A stretch of 64,000 nt of DNA from Cepaea nemoralis. Lineage: Eukaryota; Mollusca; Gastropoda; Stylommatophora; Helicidae. This document shows, piece by piece, positions 42,397-52,878 of this stretch. Positions within the stretch are counted from its first letter, which is position 1; the number at the start of each line of letters is the position of its first letter. Location: contig JACEFZ010028125.1 in the NCBI GenBank assembly GCA_014155875.1, forward strand, positions 1 to 64,000. The letters run 5' to 3'. The position numbers and the translations under genes were made by a program. A model generated the notes under the pieces. That model was given only the letters and a program-made list of their open reading frames with translations. It was not told the origin of the DNA and ran no database searches.

Positions 42397-42850
42397 AAAG
42401 CCTGGGCTAAAATATAGAGATCATGTGTTGCCCATGCAGCATGATCCCTCTCTCGGCCCGCCTAGTTCACTCCAGAGGAAAGGTAACACCCCTACATCTG
42501 GAACAAGACAAGCTGCAGAAGCTGCCGGATCAGCAAAGCAATGCTCTAACTGTCCGCCTGTCGGAGCTTCGATCCTAGACCAGTCGCCAACCAAGGCTTA
42601 GGGCCTGGTCTGCCCTGCCATGACAATTTTGTCTTTAGCTTGCATTTCCTCGCACCAGGGTAAGGCTTGTACCCTCCCAATTGCGCTCTTCCGCCCGAAG
42701 CCGTTGGCACAATGTGGGGTGTCGGGTTTGGTAAGCGCCGCCCAACGTTCGGCGCTAACAGAGACCAGGTAGTACCGTCTACTGTTATACGGTAGCTCAG
42801 TCATATCTGACTAAGACCTGACTGACATCATTAAACCAGACAGGACTTAA
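42397..42850 (-). other. Unrecognised GC-richer segment joined to RTE-B
   Basis: About 450 bp fused directly to the RTE-B fragment at the 5' side, distinctly richer in GC than its surroundings. It may be the element's own 5' leader joined by an internal deletion, or an unrelated sequence. No open frame above 112 codons and no domain was seen. Confidence 0.4.
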
Positions 42851-42869
42851 TGCAACAAGAGAAGTTATG

Positions 42870-43600
42870 TAGCTCACAAAGGAATTACAAGACAAATTAC
42901 AGAAACATCGACGAAGGTATGGACAGCTCTTCCATAAAATCAACTAGAAACCCAAGAATACCCCAACATTCACTGTCAGAGGCCATTTCTTGTGATACAA
43001 AAGCAAATAACAGCTATGATAATTTTAATGTACAGAACAAATACACATGAACCAAGGTATACACACATTATAAATGCAATAAACCCTTACTAAGGCACCC
43101 AATGCATCACCCCATGCAACTGTGCTACCGTTATCATAAGATAGTAATGTTCAATGTTCATGTTGTGTGAGATTATCATGCCTTTATGCAATATTCTTGG
43201 TCTATCCTGACCTCCCATATACTCCCATGTACTTGCTCACAGGATGTCACCACTTTAGTTAAACTTATGACATACAGATCCCACACACCTCAATGATCTC
43301 AGATTGATCTGATTTGACCGCCTGTAAACCATGGTATGCAATACTCACACATACAGACACACATATCTGTATGCTGACCCAAAAAGACAAACAACACTTC
43401 TTGCATCGGTGACAATCAGGCATAACAACATACAGGAGTTGCAGTTCAACATATAACATCACCGGGATTCATATACCTGGCTAATACCACATACAAACTC
43501 TAGGTTATAATGTATTACTACATACCACCACAGGCACCCACGAATGTTCCAAACAACATTACTGAGTCTACTCGACTCGTCTTCAGGCCTGAGTACCTCT
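42870..43600. other. No recognised feature
   Basis: AT-rich noncoding sequence between the RTE-B fragment and SINE copy 2. No repeat, coding motif or RNA gene recognised. Confidence 0.55.
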
Positions 43601-43674
43601 AGTTGGTATCATGGGGCACAGGGAACGATCTGGGCCATACTTGGGGGGATTTGTAACCATCTCTTCCTGGATTG

Positions 43675-43903
43675 CCTGTTTCCGTGGCGGTTCGTAATCC
43701 CCGATATCCGCTTTCGAAATACAGCTGCACGAGATTTGGCAGCAGACCGCGTTGCGGTGGTTTTTTACGAAAGGGTACGGGTACTGGTTGTTCAGAAAGC
43801 AATGGCAAACTACTAAACGTAAAACTTGCCAAGACATCAACAACAGCTAAAAATGCTGGTGTTGACTGCAAACGTCCTGTAAAAAATATGCTGCAAACTT
43901 TAA
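43675..43903 (+). mobile_element. SINE copy 2, with perfect 12-bp target duplication
   Basis: 229 bp flanked by CTTCCTGGATTG at 43663-43674 and 43904-43915. The tRNA-like head shows TTCGTAATCC and a weakened B box (GCTTTCGAAATAC). The body carries GATTTGGCAGCAGACCGCG, GTTCAGAAAGCAATGGCAAA, TTGCCAAGACATCAACA and AATGCTGGTGTTGACTGCAA. The 3' end is CTGTAAAAAATATGC. The perfect duplication proves retroposition and fixes the ends. Confidence 0.87.
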
Positions 43904-45017
43904 CTTCCTGGATTGTGGCCGAGAAAGGCCGGGTCAAGGCCTCTCCATGCTGACTATCGGCTTGTAACCCTCCCCGGCTGCGACCTTCTACGATCAGAGA
44001 GGAAGGTAAAATGTCCCATCATTCTCCGAGGTTCTGGCAATCCACTGTGGGATAGGTCGTATCAGCCTCTTGCGGAGCCACGCCGGCACATTTATTAATA
44101 ATTCAAAACAATGCTTTTCTATTGAAGATTTTAGAAATGAAGGCATAAACAATGTACTCTACAATTTATTGCCTGGCATGGTTAGTTGCATCTCTCCAGG
44201 TGCACACTACCGAAAAACAGTTTTACATACAATGAAGTGACATAATGAATCATGTCAACCGTAATAAACAAAACACATTGTCATATGTTTCAAAGTCACC
44301 ATGGTAATTTTAAGAAGACTTTTATTTCAAATATGTTGAGGCATCTGCTATGCAATCATAATTAAACCAAAATAAACCATAATTAAGTGAATAAAACAAC
44401 ATGAGTCTGTCTTCAATCTACCTTTGTGGCATTGGAGCATAGCACAGTGTGTTTTGTTTATTTTGGATGCTAATTATTGTTAACGTCGTTCCGTGACTTT
44501 CTTAACTATACAGCGTTACTGACTTAGTCAAAAATTTAAAATCTGATACTAGTTATAATTTACGTTGATTTATGTAAATTTAAATGTGTTTGAATGCTCC
44601 ACATGCTATTCTATTTTGATATTATAATAATAATTATTAATATCCCCTCCCCCACAGCCCTCTGAACTATACTATTTCCTTAATAGGTGTTTAATTTCAC
44701 CTCTTGACGTTAGTGTTCACCAAAGGATATAGTGTTATTGTTTAATTGTGTGACATTCTGCCCCTCATATTTCTATGATCTCATAATGATTTACTGCATA
44801 CATCATTACGTATGACGTTAGTATTAGTACAACAATGACAACAACAGAAACAGTATGTATTAAAACGCATGGAACATCTGCAATATTAAATAATACATCA
44901 CTCACTAAAACCAATTTTCGACATGGCAATCATAAGTGTAAGGTACCACAGTTGGGGGAATGTTTATAATGCTAGCTATCATTTGAGATTATTATTATTA
45001 TTGTTTGAAGAGATAAA

Positions 45018-45019
<2 letters not shown>

Positions 45020-45094
<75 letters not shown>
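45020..45094. repeat. (GA)n microsatellite of unit 1
   Basis: GA run at the position equivalent to the one at 51835-51920 in unit 2, so it predates the duplication of the unit. Confidence 0.97.
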
Positions 45095-45097
<3 letters not shown>

Positions 45098-45285
45098 GGG
45101 GAGGGAGAAAATATAATAATTAGTGTTCACATTTAAGAAACTAACTAATTAACCAACTGAATTATTAGTGCACAAGTATAGTAAAAGAACGAAATGTACG
45201 TTTTCATACATTGAAGTGTATTGGGCTAACACCCATATTTCAGGGCCAATCGGAACACTATGGTTGATATCACTAACTAACTCTC

Positions 45286-45287
45286 AA

Positions 45288-45360
<73 letters not shown>

Positions 45361-45595
45361 CTGTCTGTCTGTCTGTTTGTGTTCCTGTAACTCTTTCTCT
45401 GCCTCTCTGTGTATCTCTCACCCTGTCTCTCTCAGCTTCTGTCTGTGTGACTCTCTCTCTCTGTCTATTTCTATATGTCTCTCTGTCTATCTCTCTCTGT
45501 ATCTCTCTCTGCGTCTATTTCTATGTCTCTCTGTCTATCCCTTTCTGTGTCTCTCTCTGCCTCTATCTCTCCTTTTATCTCTGTTTATCTCTCTC

Positions 45596-45640
<45 letters not shown>

Positions 45641-45705
45641 CTATCTATCTTTCTCTATCTGCCTCTCTCTCTTTGTTTCTCTCTGCCTCTCTCTCTCGTT
45701 TTCAG
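45286..45705. repeat. (TGTC)n followed by CT-rich tract
   Basis: About 22 TGTC units (45291-45378) with one CCGT variant, then degenerate CTCTCTGY repeats. Equivalent to 38895-39495 in unit 1, which lacks the long TGTC run. Confidence 0.97.
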
Positions 45706-45935
45706 AAAGTATACATCTGTACATTATTAATGAGCAGCCGCGAAAGGTGTTGTTCTTTAATCGGTGTTCGTCTCGACTTAATAAAGATGGTTGTGTGTAC
45801 AAAACAGTATTATCAAAAGACTTCCATTGTTGATCGGTAGTTCTGTATAACTTTTACTAGCAATACAGATATATACACTACATTGTGCACTTACTTCCAT
45901 CCTTCAAGACTAACATATCCTAGATACAATATTAG

Positions 45936-46536
45936 TCATCATCATCATCATTATCATTTTCATCATCTTCCACTTCTGCCGTCAAGCGTCGTGGGGAGGA
46001 ATATTTTTCTCTCCAAGCCCGATGGGCGTCACTGGATATTGTCATTTCGTGTGATTGTACGTCTTTGATGTCGTCAATCCATTTTCCTCTTGTGCATCCT
46101 CTTGGTCTTGTCGCAGATGATCTTTGATGTAGGGTCAGTGATGGTAGTTGATGGTGTTGCATTCTAACGACATGGCCAAACCACTTGATCTTTTTTCTTT
46201 CAATTAATATGGCACAATTTGTTAATCCCACTGACTGTCTAATAACAGCATTACTTACTCGGTCTCGGATTGTTAAGTTGAGGGCTCTCCTCAGGCATCT
46301 CATCTGACAGGTGTTGATTTTGCGAATATGTGATATTGATAAAGTCCTAGTTTGAGATTGGTAGCATAAGGTTGGTGTGAATATGCTGTTTATTATCTGT
46401 CGTTTTGCGAACATGGGTATATTTGGATGTATGGGTGATAGTTAATATGTAAATTCACTAGCTTTTTGACATCTGATTTCTCTGTCCAATCTGCCATCTT
46501 CTGTGATCGTACTTCCAAGATATTTGAATTATGTAT
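45936..46536 (-). mobile_element. RTE-like fragment, 5'-truncated, with 7-bp duplication
   Basis: A 601-bp minus-strand insertion between ATATTAG (45929-45935) and ATATTAG (46537-46543). Unit 1 has the empty site, ACAATATTAGCAACTTC, near 39727. It encodes the RT-distal tail: a TITEDGRLDREI piece near 46500, then a 160-codon frame (46414-45932) with MRCLRRALNLTIRDRVSNA and KIKWFGHVVRM, ending in an Asp run produced by the (GAT)n tail. This is a textbook truncated LINE insertion. Confidence 0.87.
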
Positions 46537-47205
46537 ATATTAGTACCTTCTATATACTGACGGTTGCATATCTTTCAAATATTTCACAGCCCAAGAGTGT
46601 AAGTAGCAGTCCCTTAATAAACACTTTTATTAAAGAAACTATTATTGAATGAAACGAATGTCAGATAATTAACAACGTACTTTGTCTATTTCAAGAGGTG
46701 GCTTCTTGGTGGAGAGACGGCGTGCGGGAAGAAGATAACGATGCATAATGTTGGACAACAGCATGCGTTAGTCTTTAAGAAGCATAGCTGGGCGCACAGT
46801 GAGACGCAGGATAGATTGTCTTCTTCTCTTTCGTCTTATCTCCGATGTGACATATTGCCTCAGCCAGCTCCAGTCATTCCGTCTTATCTTTAGTTATCTC
46901 TTGCAGATCCTCCACGTCCCCCGCATATTATGAATGCGTGACTCTGTCTTCTTCTCTATAATTTTCTTCTTCGTTTGATTTTAGGCTACTGTTTCTATTG
47001 TGTCGTGGGCTCCAGAGAAAGACTCCACTAATTATACTATTTTCAAATCCCCCCCCCCCCCCAAGGATGTGCTCTATCTAGTGCCAGTGACTTTTCCTGA
47101 CATCTGGCTAGAACTACCACTAAGCTTCGCATCAGTGATTCCTACATGCTATTTTAGCCCTTCTATTCAGTGCAGTCATAATTTAATGAACCTTTGTAGT
47201 TTATT

Positions 47206-47437
47206 GCCGGCTACGTGGGAAGGGCTTACGGACGCAATTCGTAATCCTGCATACCATGTTCGAATCCCAGCCGCAGGCGATTTGGCAGCAGAACGCGTGG
47301 CTTTAGTTGTTAACGAAATGGTATGCGTGCCGGTCGGTCAGAAAGCACTTGCAAATTAATGAACGTGAACTTGCAAAGAAATCACGAACATAAAATGCTG
47401 GATTGAATGCGACATCCTGTAAAGGATATGCAACTAA
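47206..47437 (+). mobile_element. SINE copy 3 (unit 2), best tRNA-like head
   Basis: 232 bp between perfect 14-bp duplications CTTTGTAGTTTATT (47192-47205 and 47438-47451). It has the best B box of the family (ATGTTCGAATCCC, 47267-47279, matching GGTTCGANTCC) and the shared body with GATTTGGCAGCAGA and CTGTAAAGGATATGC. This supports a tRNA-derived SINE transcribed by RNA polymerase III. The A box is less clear. It lies at the same site as copy 1. Confidence 0.87.
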
Positions 47438-47984
47438 CTTTGTAGTTTATTAATCATTCAAAACCATATTTTTATGTTGCTGATTTTAATCATGAATGCA
47501 CGAACAATGTACTACACAATTTATTGCCTGGCATGTTTGGCTGCATTTCTCCAGGTGCACACTGCAGAAAAACAGTTTTACATATAATGAAGTGACATAA
47601 TGAATCATTTCAACCGTAATAAACAAAAAAAATTGTCATATGTTTCAATGTCACTATGGTAATATCAAAAAGACTTTAATGTAAAATATGTTAAGGCATC
47701 TGCTATACACTCCGGTAAACCACAATTAAGTTAATAAAATGCCTTGATTCTGTCTTTAAACTACCTTTGTGACATTGAGACATAAATAAATATGTTTTGT
47801 TTATTTTGGATAATAATTATTGCTAACGTCGTTCTGTAACTTTCTTAACTATACAGCGGTACAGACCGAGTTAAATATTTTAAATCTGGCACTAGTTATA
47901 ATTTATGTTTGTTTATGTAAATTAATTCGGGGTTTGAATACTCCACGTGCTATTCTATTTTGATATTATAACAACAATTATTAC

Positions 47985-48019
<35 letters not shown>

Positions 48020-48020
48020 G
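47985..48020. repeat. (ATT)n microsatellite
   Basis: About 12 ATT units; the paralogous place in unit 1 (about 44624-44640) has only a few. Confidence 0.95.
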
Positions 48021-48144
48021 TATTATCATCCTCTACAGCCCTCTGAACTATACTGTTTCCTTCATAGGCGTTTACCTCCACTTCTTGAAGTTACGTTTCG
48101 CTAAAGGATATAGCGTTATTGTTTGCTTATTTCATTTTCAGTTT

Positions 48145-48600
48145 CATTTTCTTTCCTCTCTGCATTTTGTTAACCTCCGATAAACTGTGTTTAGATTAGC
48201 TTACATTTGACTTCGTGAGTGGGACAAACAGGGCGAGGTTCAGATCATTGAGCTGCTCTGCATTAAACTTATAGCTGAAGTCATTGTTGTCGTCATAATG
48301 CAACCTATAATCAGTGAGAGAGAAGGGTGAGATCATGTTGATGGAGAGCCGTATTGATGGTGATGAACGAGATCCATATTGATTGTGTTGAAGAGAAAGA
48401 GAGGGAGGTGAAGAGAGATGGAGAGAGAGAGAGAGAGAGAGATAGAGAGAGAGAGCGGGCGGGGGAGGGAATATGGCATCATATTAATGACGATAAAGCG
48501 AGACCTTCGCCATGATGTGGGTGAGGAGAGAAATCGTGTTTGATGATGATGAAGAGATAGATAGAAAGAACGAACGAGCAAATTTTATTTTCAAAGGGTT
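48145..48600. other. Block private to unit 2, with GA tract
   Basis: Unit 1 passes from TTGTTTAATTG to CATTCTGCCCC (about 44740-44765); unit 2 has about 460 bp here instead. It holds a (GA)n run at 48419-48454 and no coding signal. No duplication was found. Confidence 0.6.
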
Positions 48601-48708
48601 AAAAACTGGGCACGTATCTTAAATTCTGCCCCTCTTATCTCTATACTCTCACACATTATTTAATTCATACATCACGTATGATTGCAGGGCTGTGATTACA
48701 TAGACTAT

Positions 48709-49094
48709 AGAATAGCAAGAAGACATGTGAATAGAATAGCAAGTAGACATGTGAATAGGATAGCAAGAAGACATGTGAATAGAATAGCAAGAAGACATGT
48801 GAATAGAATAGCAAGAAGACATGTGAATAGAATAGCAAGAAGACATGTGAATAGAATAGCAAGAAGACATGTGAATAGAATAGCAAGAAGACATGTGAAT
48901 AGAATAGCAAGAAGACATGTGAATAGAATAGCAAGAAGACATGTGAATAGAATAGCAAGAAGACATGTGAATAGAATAGCAAGAAGACATGTGAATAGAA
49001 TAGCAAGAAGACATGTGAATAGAATAGCAAGAAGATATGTGAATAGAATAGCAAGAAGACATGTGAATAGAATAGTCAAGAAGACATGTGAATA
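48709..49094. repeat. 24-bp minisatellite, about 16 units
   Basis: Unit AGAATAGCAAGAAGACATGT plus GAAT, nearly identical throughout; one unit has T for A, and the last two carry GTCAAG. The period is a multiple of three, so long frames run through it on both strands (plus-strand RIARRHVN repeats). The last variant unit runs on into LINE E coding sequence, so the repeat arose inside the element. Confidence 0.97.
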
Positions 49095-49892
49095 GGATAG
49101 TCAAGATAGAAGAACAACACGACTGGGAGGAATATGGAGAAACCCTAAATAAACACTAAGAGGAGGCAACTAGAAACTTCTACAAAAAGATCAGTGCAAT
49201 GTGAACCAGAGGAGAACCCTTTGACCCAACTGAAATAGTTAACAGGGAAAAGGAGAACCAATAAGTGAACAAAAATAAATCCTAATACGATGGGAGGAGT
49301 AATTTGAACAATTTCTCAACATTCCATCATATACCAAAGGAATTCAGGGAACCAACACAGATGCCACAAAAGAACCTGAACAAGACAAAATGAAAAACGA
49401 AATTAGAGAAGCCATCAGATTAGCCCCATTGAACAAATCACCGGGACAAGACGAAATACCAAATGAACTAATTAAAGCCGCAAGAGAAATAGGAACAGAA
49501 TGGCCACAGAGACTGATCAACCATGTGTGGGTAGAATAACAAACACCATAAAACTGATGAAATGCCATAATTATTCCAACTTGGAAAAATAAAGGCAGTA
49601 AAAGAGACTGCACACAATGCAGAGGCATTTTCCAATAAGTCATACTGGGACAATAATTTGCAAAATTCTTGAGAAAAGATTACGAACTAGTATAGACCAC
49701 CAGCTAAGCGAAACACAATTTGGATTTGGGAAAAACAAAGGATCCACAGATGCCATTTTTGCTCTTAGACAATGAAACACTCTACTTAGTCTTCGTCGCC
49801 AAAGAAATGACATTTGATAGAGTAGATAGAAACACGCTGTAGGAAATACTTAAATGATATGGAGTGAGTATACGTCATAGGGCGATTAAAGG

Positions 49893-50530
49893 CTCGTTGT
49901 TAATTACTACTACCGCCTATGGCTGATACACATTTTGAATGCCACTGGCAGATATACAGGAGCAGACCATACTTGGGTTGACACCGATGATCCCGCCACA
50001 GCGTTACAAGCAACTGTAGAGCTCTCGTGGTGCCAGCTGTCAACTATCTTTCTGAATGTGTCACGTTGCTGTGCATCATCTCTGGATCAACACCTTTCTG
50101 ACTGGCGGTGCTGTGGTCTTCTCATTGTAATTAATCATCTCATGTCTTGAGTTAGGTTTGAGTTCTGTCACTGTACTATTCACACCAACTAGTAATTTAG
50201 AACAGACTCAACATGCCCGGAATAAATCAACACAAGTATGGTTTTATACTTCTTTTTGTCTCCAAATGCTACACAAATTACATTATCACTTACACCACAT
50301 TTTACGTAAACACAATATTTAGTGACTACAAAAGTAGAGGCACGACATATGGCAATTCTATTAAAACAAGAACCAGGTCTGACACTGACCGTAGTTCAAG
50401 TCAAACTGATTGCCTGTAGGAGACGTTGTCACCTGCTCAGCAACCCGCCTCTCTGTTTACATACAAGACATGATTCTCAATCTTCTCGTCTTCACGCTGG
50501 ACTGCGTAAAACTCTAGCCTGTCTGTATTG
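49893..50530. other. Unassigned segment inside LINE E
   Basis: The RT frame is recognisable up to about 49890 and again from about 50535 (LTQVHG...CRSLYNSS). The roughly 640 bp between show no RT similarity. It could be a further insertion such as a solo LTR, but I found no clear duplication at its borders. Confidence 0.5.
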
Positions 50531-51828
50531 AATAGCCCATGACCTAACCCAGGTCCATGGCAGTATACATCTAACAAACCTATGTAGAAGCTTATACAAC
50601 AGCAGTGAATGCATAGTGAGAAGAACTAAAGAACTCTCAAAACCCTTCACCATAAAATCTGGAGAACGATAAGGTTGTGTCCTGTCCCGTCTCTTGTTCA
50701 TAACCTATATAGACAACATATGTAAAGAAACCAGCTAAACAGAGACCACAAGAACACAGCATGACGAACAACGGAACACAGTAGATGAACCATCGGAAAA
50801 TTTCACAATTAAAGAACTCTTATTTGCAGACGATCAAGCACTTATTGAAACTTATGACGCTGGATTACAAGACCACGTGAATAGTTTAAACGAATTGTGT
50901 AAGAAACATAACATGAAAATTATCACAAGTAAAACAGAGGTAATGTTTATAACCAAAGAAGAAAAAAAACAACAACAATGATTCACCTAAACGAACACTC
51001 TCGGAATCAAGTAAAGAGCTTCAAACCCTGCGAAGTATATTATTAAATGGCAAATCAGAAGACGAGATCGAAAATAGATGCAATAAGGCAAACCAACTAA
51101 TTGAACAAATGTCACCAATACTAAAGAACAAACATGTATCAATAACTACTGAGAAAAATTCTACAACACAATCTTCCTACCAATCTATGCTACCAATGCC
51201 ACACCTGGACATGACAGAACAAGAGATTAAAAGAACATCACCGCAACAGAAATGAGATTCCTCTGAAGAATATTCAATTTATCAAGAAGAGAGAAGATCA
51301 GAAATGAAGAAAGCATAACGAAAGTAGCGGTTACAGCAGCACTAGATATTTTTAGAAGGCAGCAAGTCAAATGGTTTGGCTATGCAATTACGTTACCAAC
51401 TAACAGTATACCACAACAAGCAATGATGTATAAACCCGATGCAAGTAGAGGAAGAGGCCGATCATGTAAACGATGGACGGAGGGAATAGCAGAGTCCATG
51501 GAAATATCGATACATGAAGCCCATAAGCGGACACTCTCCCGCTGTTTATACTTGACCTCGACACAGAAAGGTACAAGAGGAACATGATGAGATAAGACCA
51601 CTTATGAAGTTAATATTGGTACAACAATGACAACAGCTGAAACAATATGCATTAAAACGCATGGGCCATCTGCAATAGTCAATAATATGCGAGTCACTAA
51701 AACTAACTTTCGACATGCAATTATAATTACCTAAGGTATGTGTAACGTTCCACAGTTAGGGGAATGGTTGTTATACTAGCTTCCATTTGATATTATTATT
51801 ATCATTGGTTGGTTTTTCGTTTAGAAAG

Positions 51829-51832
51829 AAAA

Positions 51833-51925
<93 letters not shown>

Positions 51926-51955
51926 GAAGGTAGAGAGATTAGGGGGGGGGGGGGT
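51829..51955. repeat. (GA)n tract with GT interruption, then poly-G
   Basis: GA repeats at 51835-51920 interrupted by GTGTGTG near 51881, with a G run at 51943-51952. Paralogous to the GA tract of unit 1. Confidence 0.96.
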
Positions 51956-52189
51956 GATGGGAGAGTTATAGAATAATCAATATTCACATTTAAGAAAGCA
52001 TACTGAATTATTAGTACAGGGACATAACTCAACCGTTCTCTGTGACACTTTGAAGTGTATTGGGCTATCCCCCATATTTGATGACCAATAGGCACTGGAT
52101 GGATGATATCACGCCTGTCTCCGTTACTTCTCATGACATTTCTCGGTACTAATTCTAGGCCGGTGGACCTGTGAGTCCAGGTCAATTTA

Positions 52190-52345
52190 AAACATTTAAA
52201 TACCTAGGAACAATTATAACACCAGATGGAAGGTGCGCGACAAAGAATGAGACGTGAATAGGTCAAGCAAACGACACATTCCAGAAAATGAAACGTTTCT
52301 GAATAAATGCCTGTCATACACTTTATCAGGCTCATTGTAATTAGT
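52190..52345 (+). pseudogene. RTE-C scrap
   Basis: About 150 bp encoding FKTFKYLGTIITPDGRCATK and a broken continuation equivalent to IGQA..FQKMK. It is closest to the family at 14450-15733. Confidence 0.75.
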
Positions 52346-52878
52346 ACATGGCAGTGTTCGTAAAGACACAGTTTAAATGTCTGGATAACACCTGCGGCCT
52401 AATACCACATTTACTTTATTATTGAACAGCTTCAACAACAAGTTCTGATGTACCGCCAATCTCACGCCTCACTCACTGGATGGCCATATGATTGTTATCG
52501 CGTATTCGTACACAGCCACTTGCACACCGTCACAAATCACTAGATTGTAGGATTATCGTTATGAATGCAGACCCGCCACTCACAATGTCTTTATACAACT
52601 GTCACCTTAAAGCACACTGCACTTACAAAGCAGTTACGATGTTCCGGTTTCAAGATGGCGACGGACGGTCGTGTTGTTTTGTGTTCGTTAACTTTTTCGC
52701 GTAGGGGATGGATTTATTCATCTCTTGCGTGTAATTGGTGTGCCAGGATGTAAAACCAGGAGTTTCTACTCAAGATCTGCGCGGGTGCTACGGAGTTCGT
52801 GCATCGAGCGAAGCCATCCTTGAGTGAATTTCAGCAGCGTGTGTGGTTCTCAGCAGTCTGTGTTTACGTTTTTTCAAC
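52346..52878. other. Sequence before LINE A2; probably includes its 5' leader
   Basis: The GC-richer part from about 52640, containing CAAGATGGCGACGGACGG and ending in TTTTTTCAACATGG at the ORF start, is likely the LINE's 5' leader. No gag-like ORF1 is present. The exact 5' end and target duplication could not be placed. Confidence 0.45.

Larger units (their letters stand above)
48682..51598 (+). mobile_element. LINE E: 2.9-kb decayed LINE with internal minisatellite
   Basis: Inserted into unit 2 between CACGTATGA (48673-48681) and CACTTATGA (51599-51607); unit 1 has the empty site at about 44805-44815. Broken frames give the RT start (NEIREAIRLAPLNKSPGQDEIPNELIKAAREIG, about 49395-49497), FDRVDRNTL near 49815, GCVLSRLLF near 50677, the catalytic box as LLFADDQALIETYD (about 50818-50860), and a C-terminus with VKWFGYAITLP and RGRGRSCKRWTEGIAES (51365-51500). 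Stops and frameshifts are numerous. It ends close to the duplication in ATGATGAGATAAGAC. A second fragment of the family is at 62706-63022. Confidence 0.83.
45286..52140. repeat. Tandem unit 2 of the large duplicated segment
   Basis: Second copy of the unit at 38890-45285, in the same orientation and directly adjacent. Private insertions are an RTE-like fragment (45936-46536), a GA-containing block (about 48145-48600) and LINE E (48682-51598). Each has an uninterrupted counterpart in unit 1. The SINE at 47206-47437 is shared. Confidence 0.82.

Noticed and set aside
48682..49095. Long frames of repeated peptides on both strands in the 24-bp repeat, and the possibility of a CRISPR array
   Set aside because: Units are contiguous with no unique spacers, and the frames exist on both strands only because the 24-bp period is divisible by three. 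It is a minisatellite in an animal LINE.
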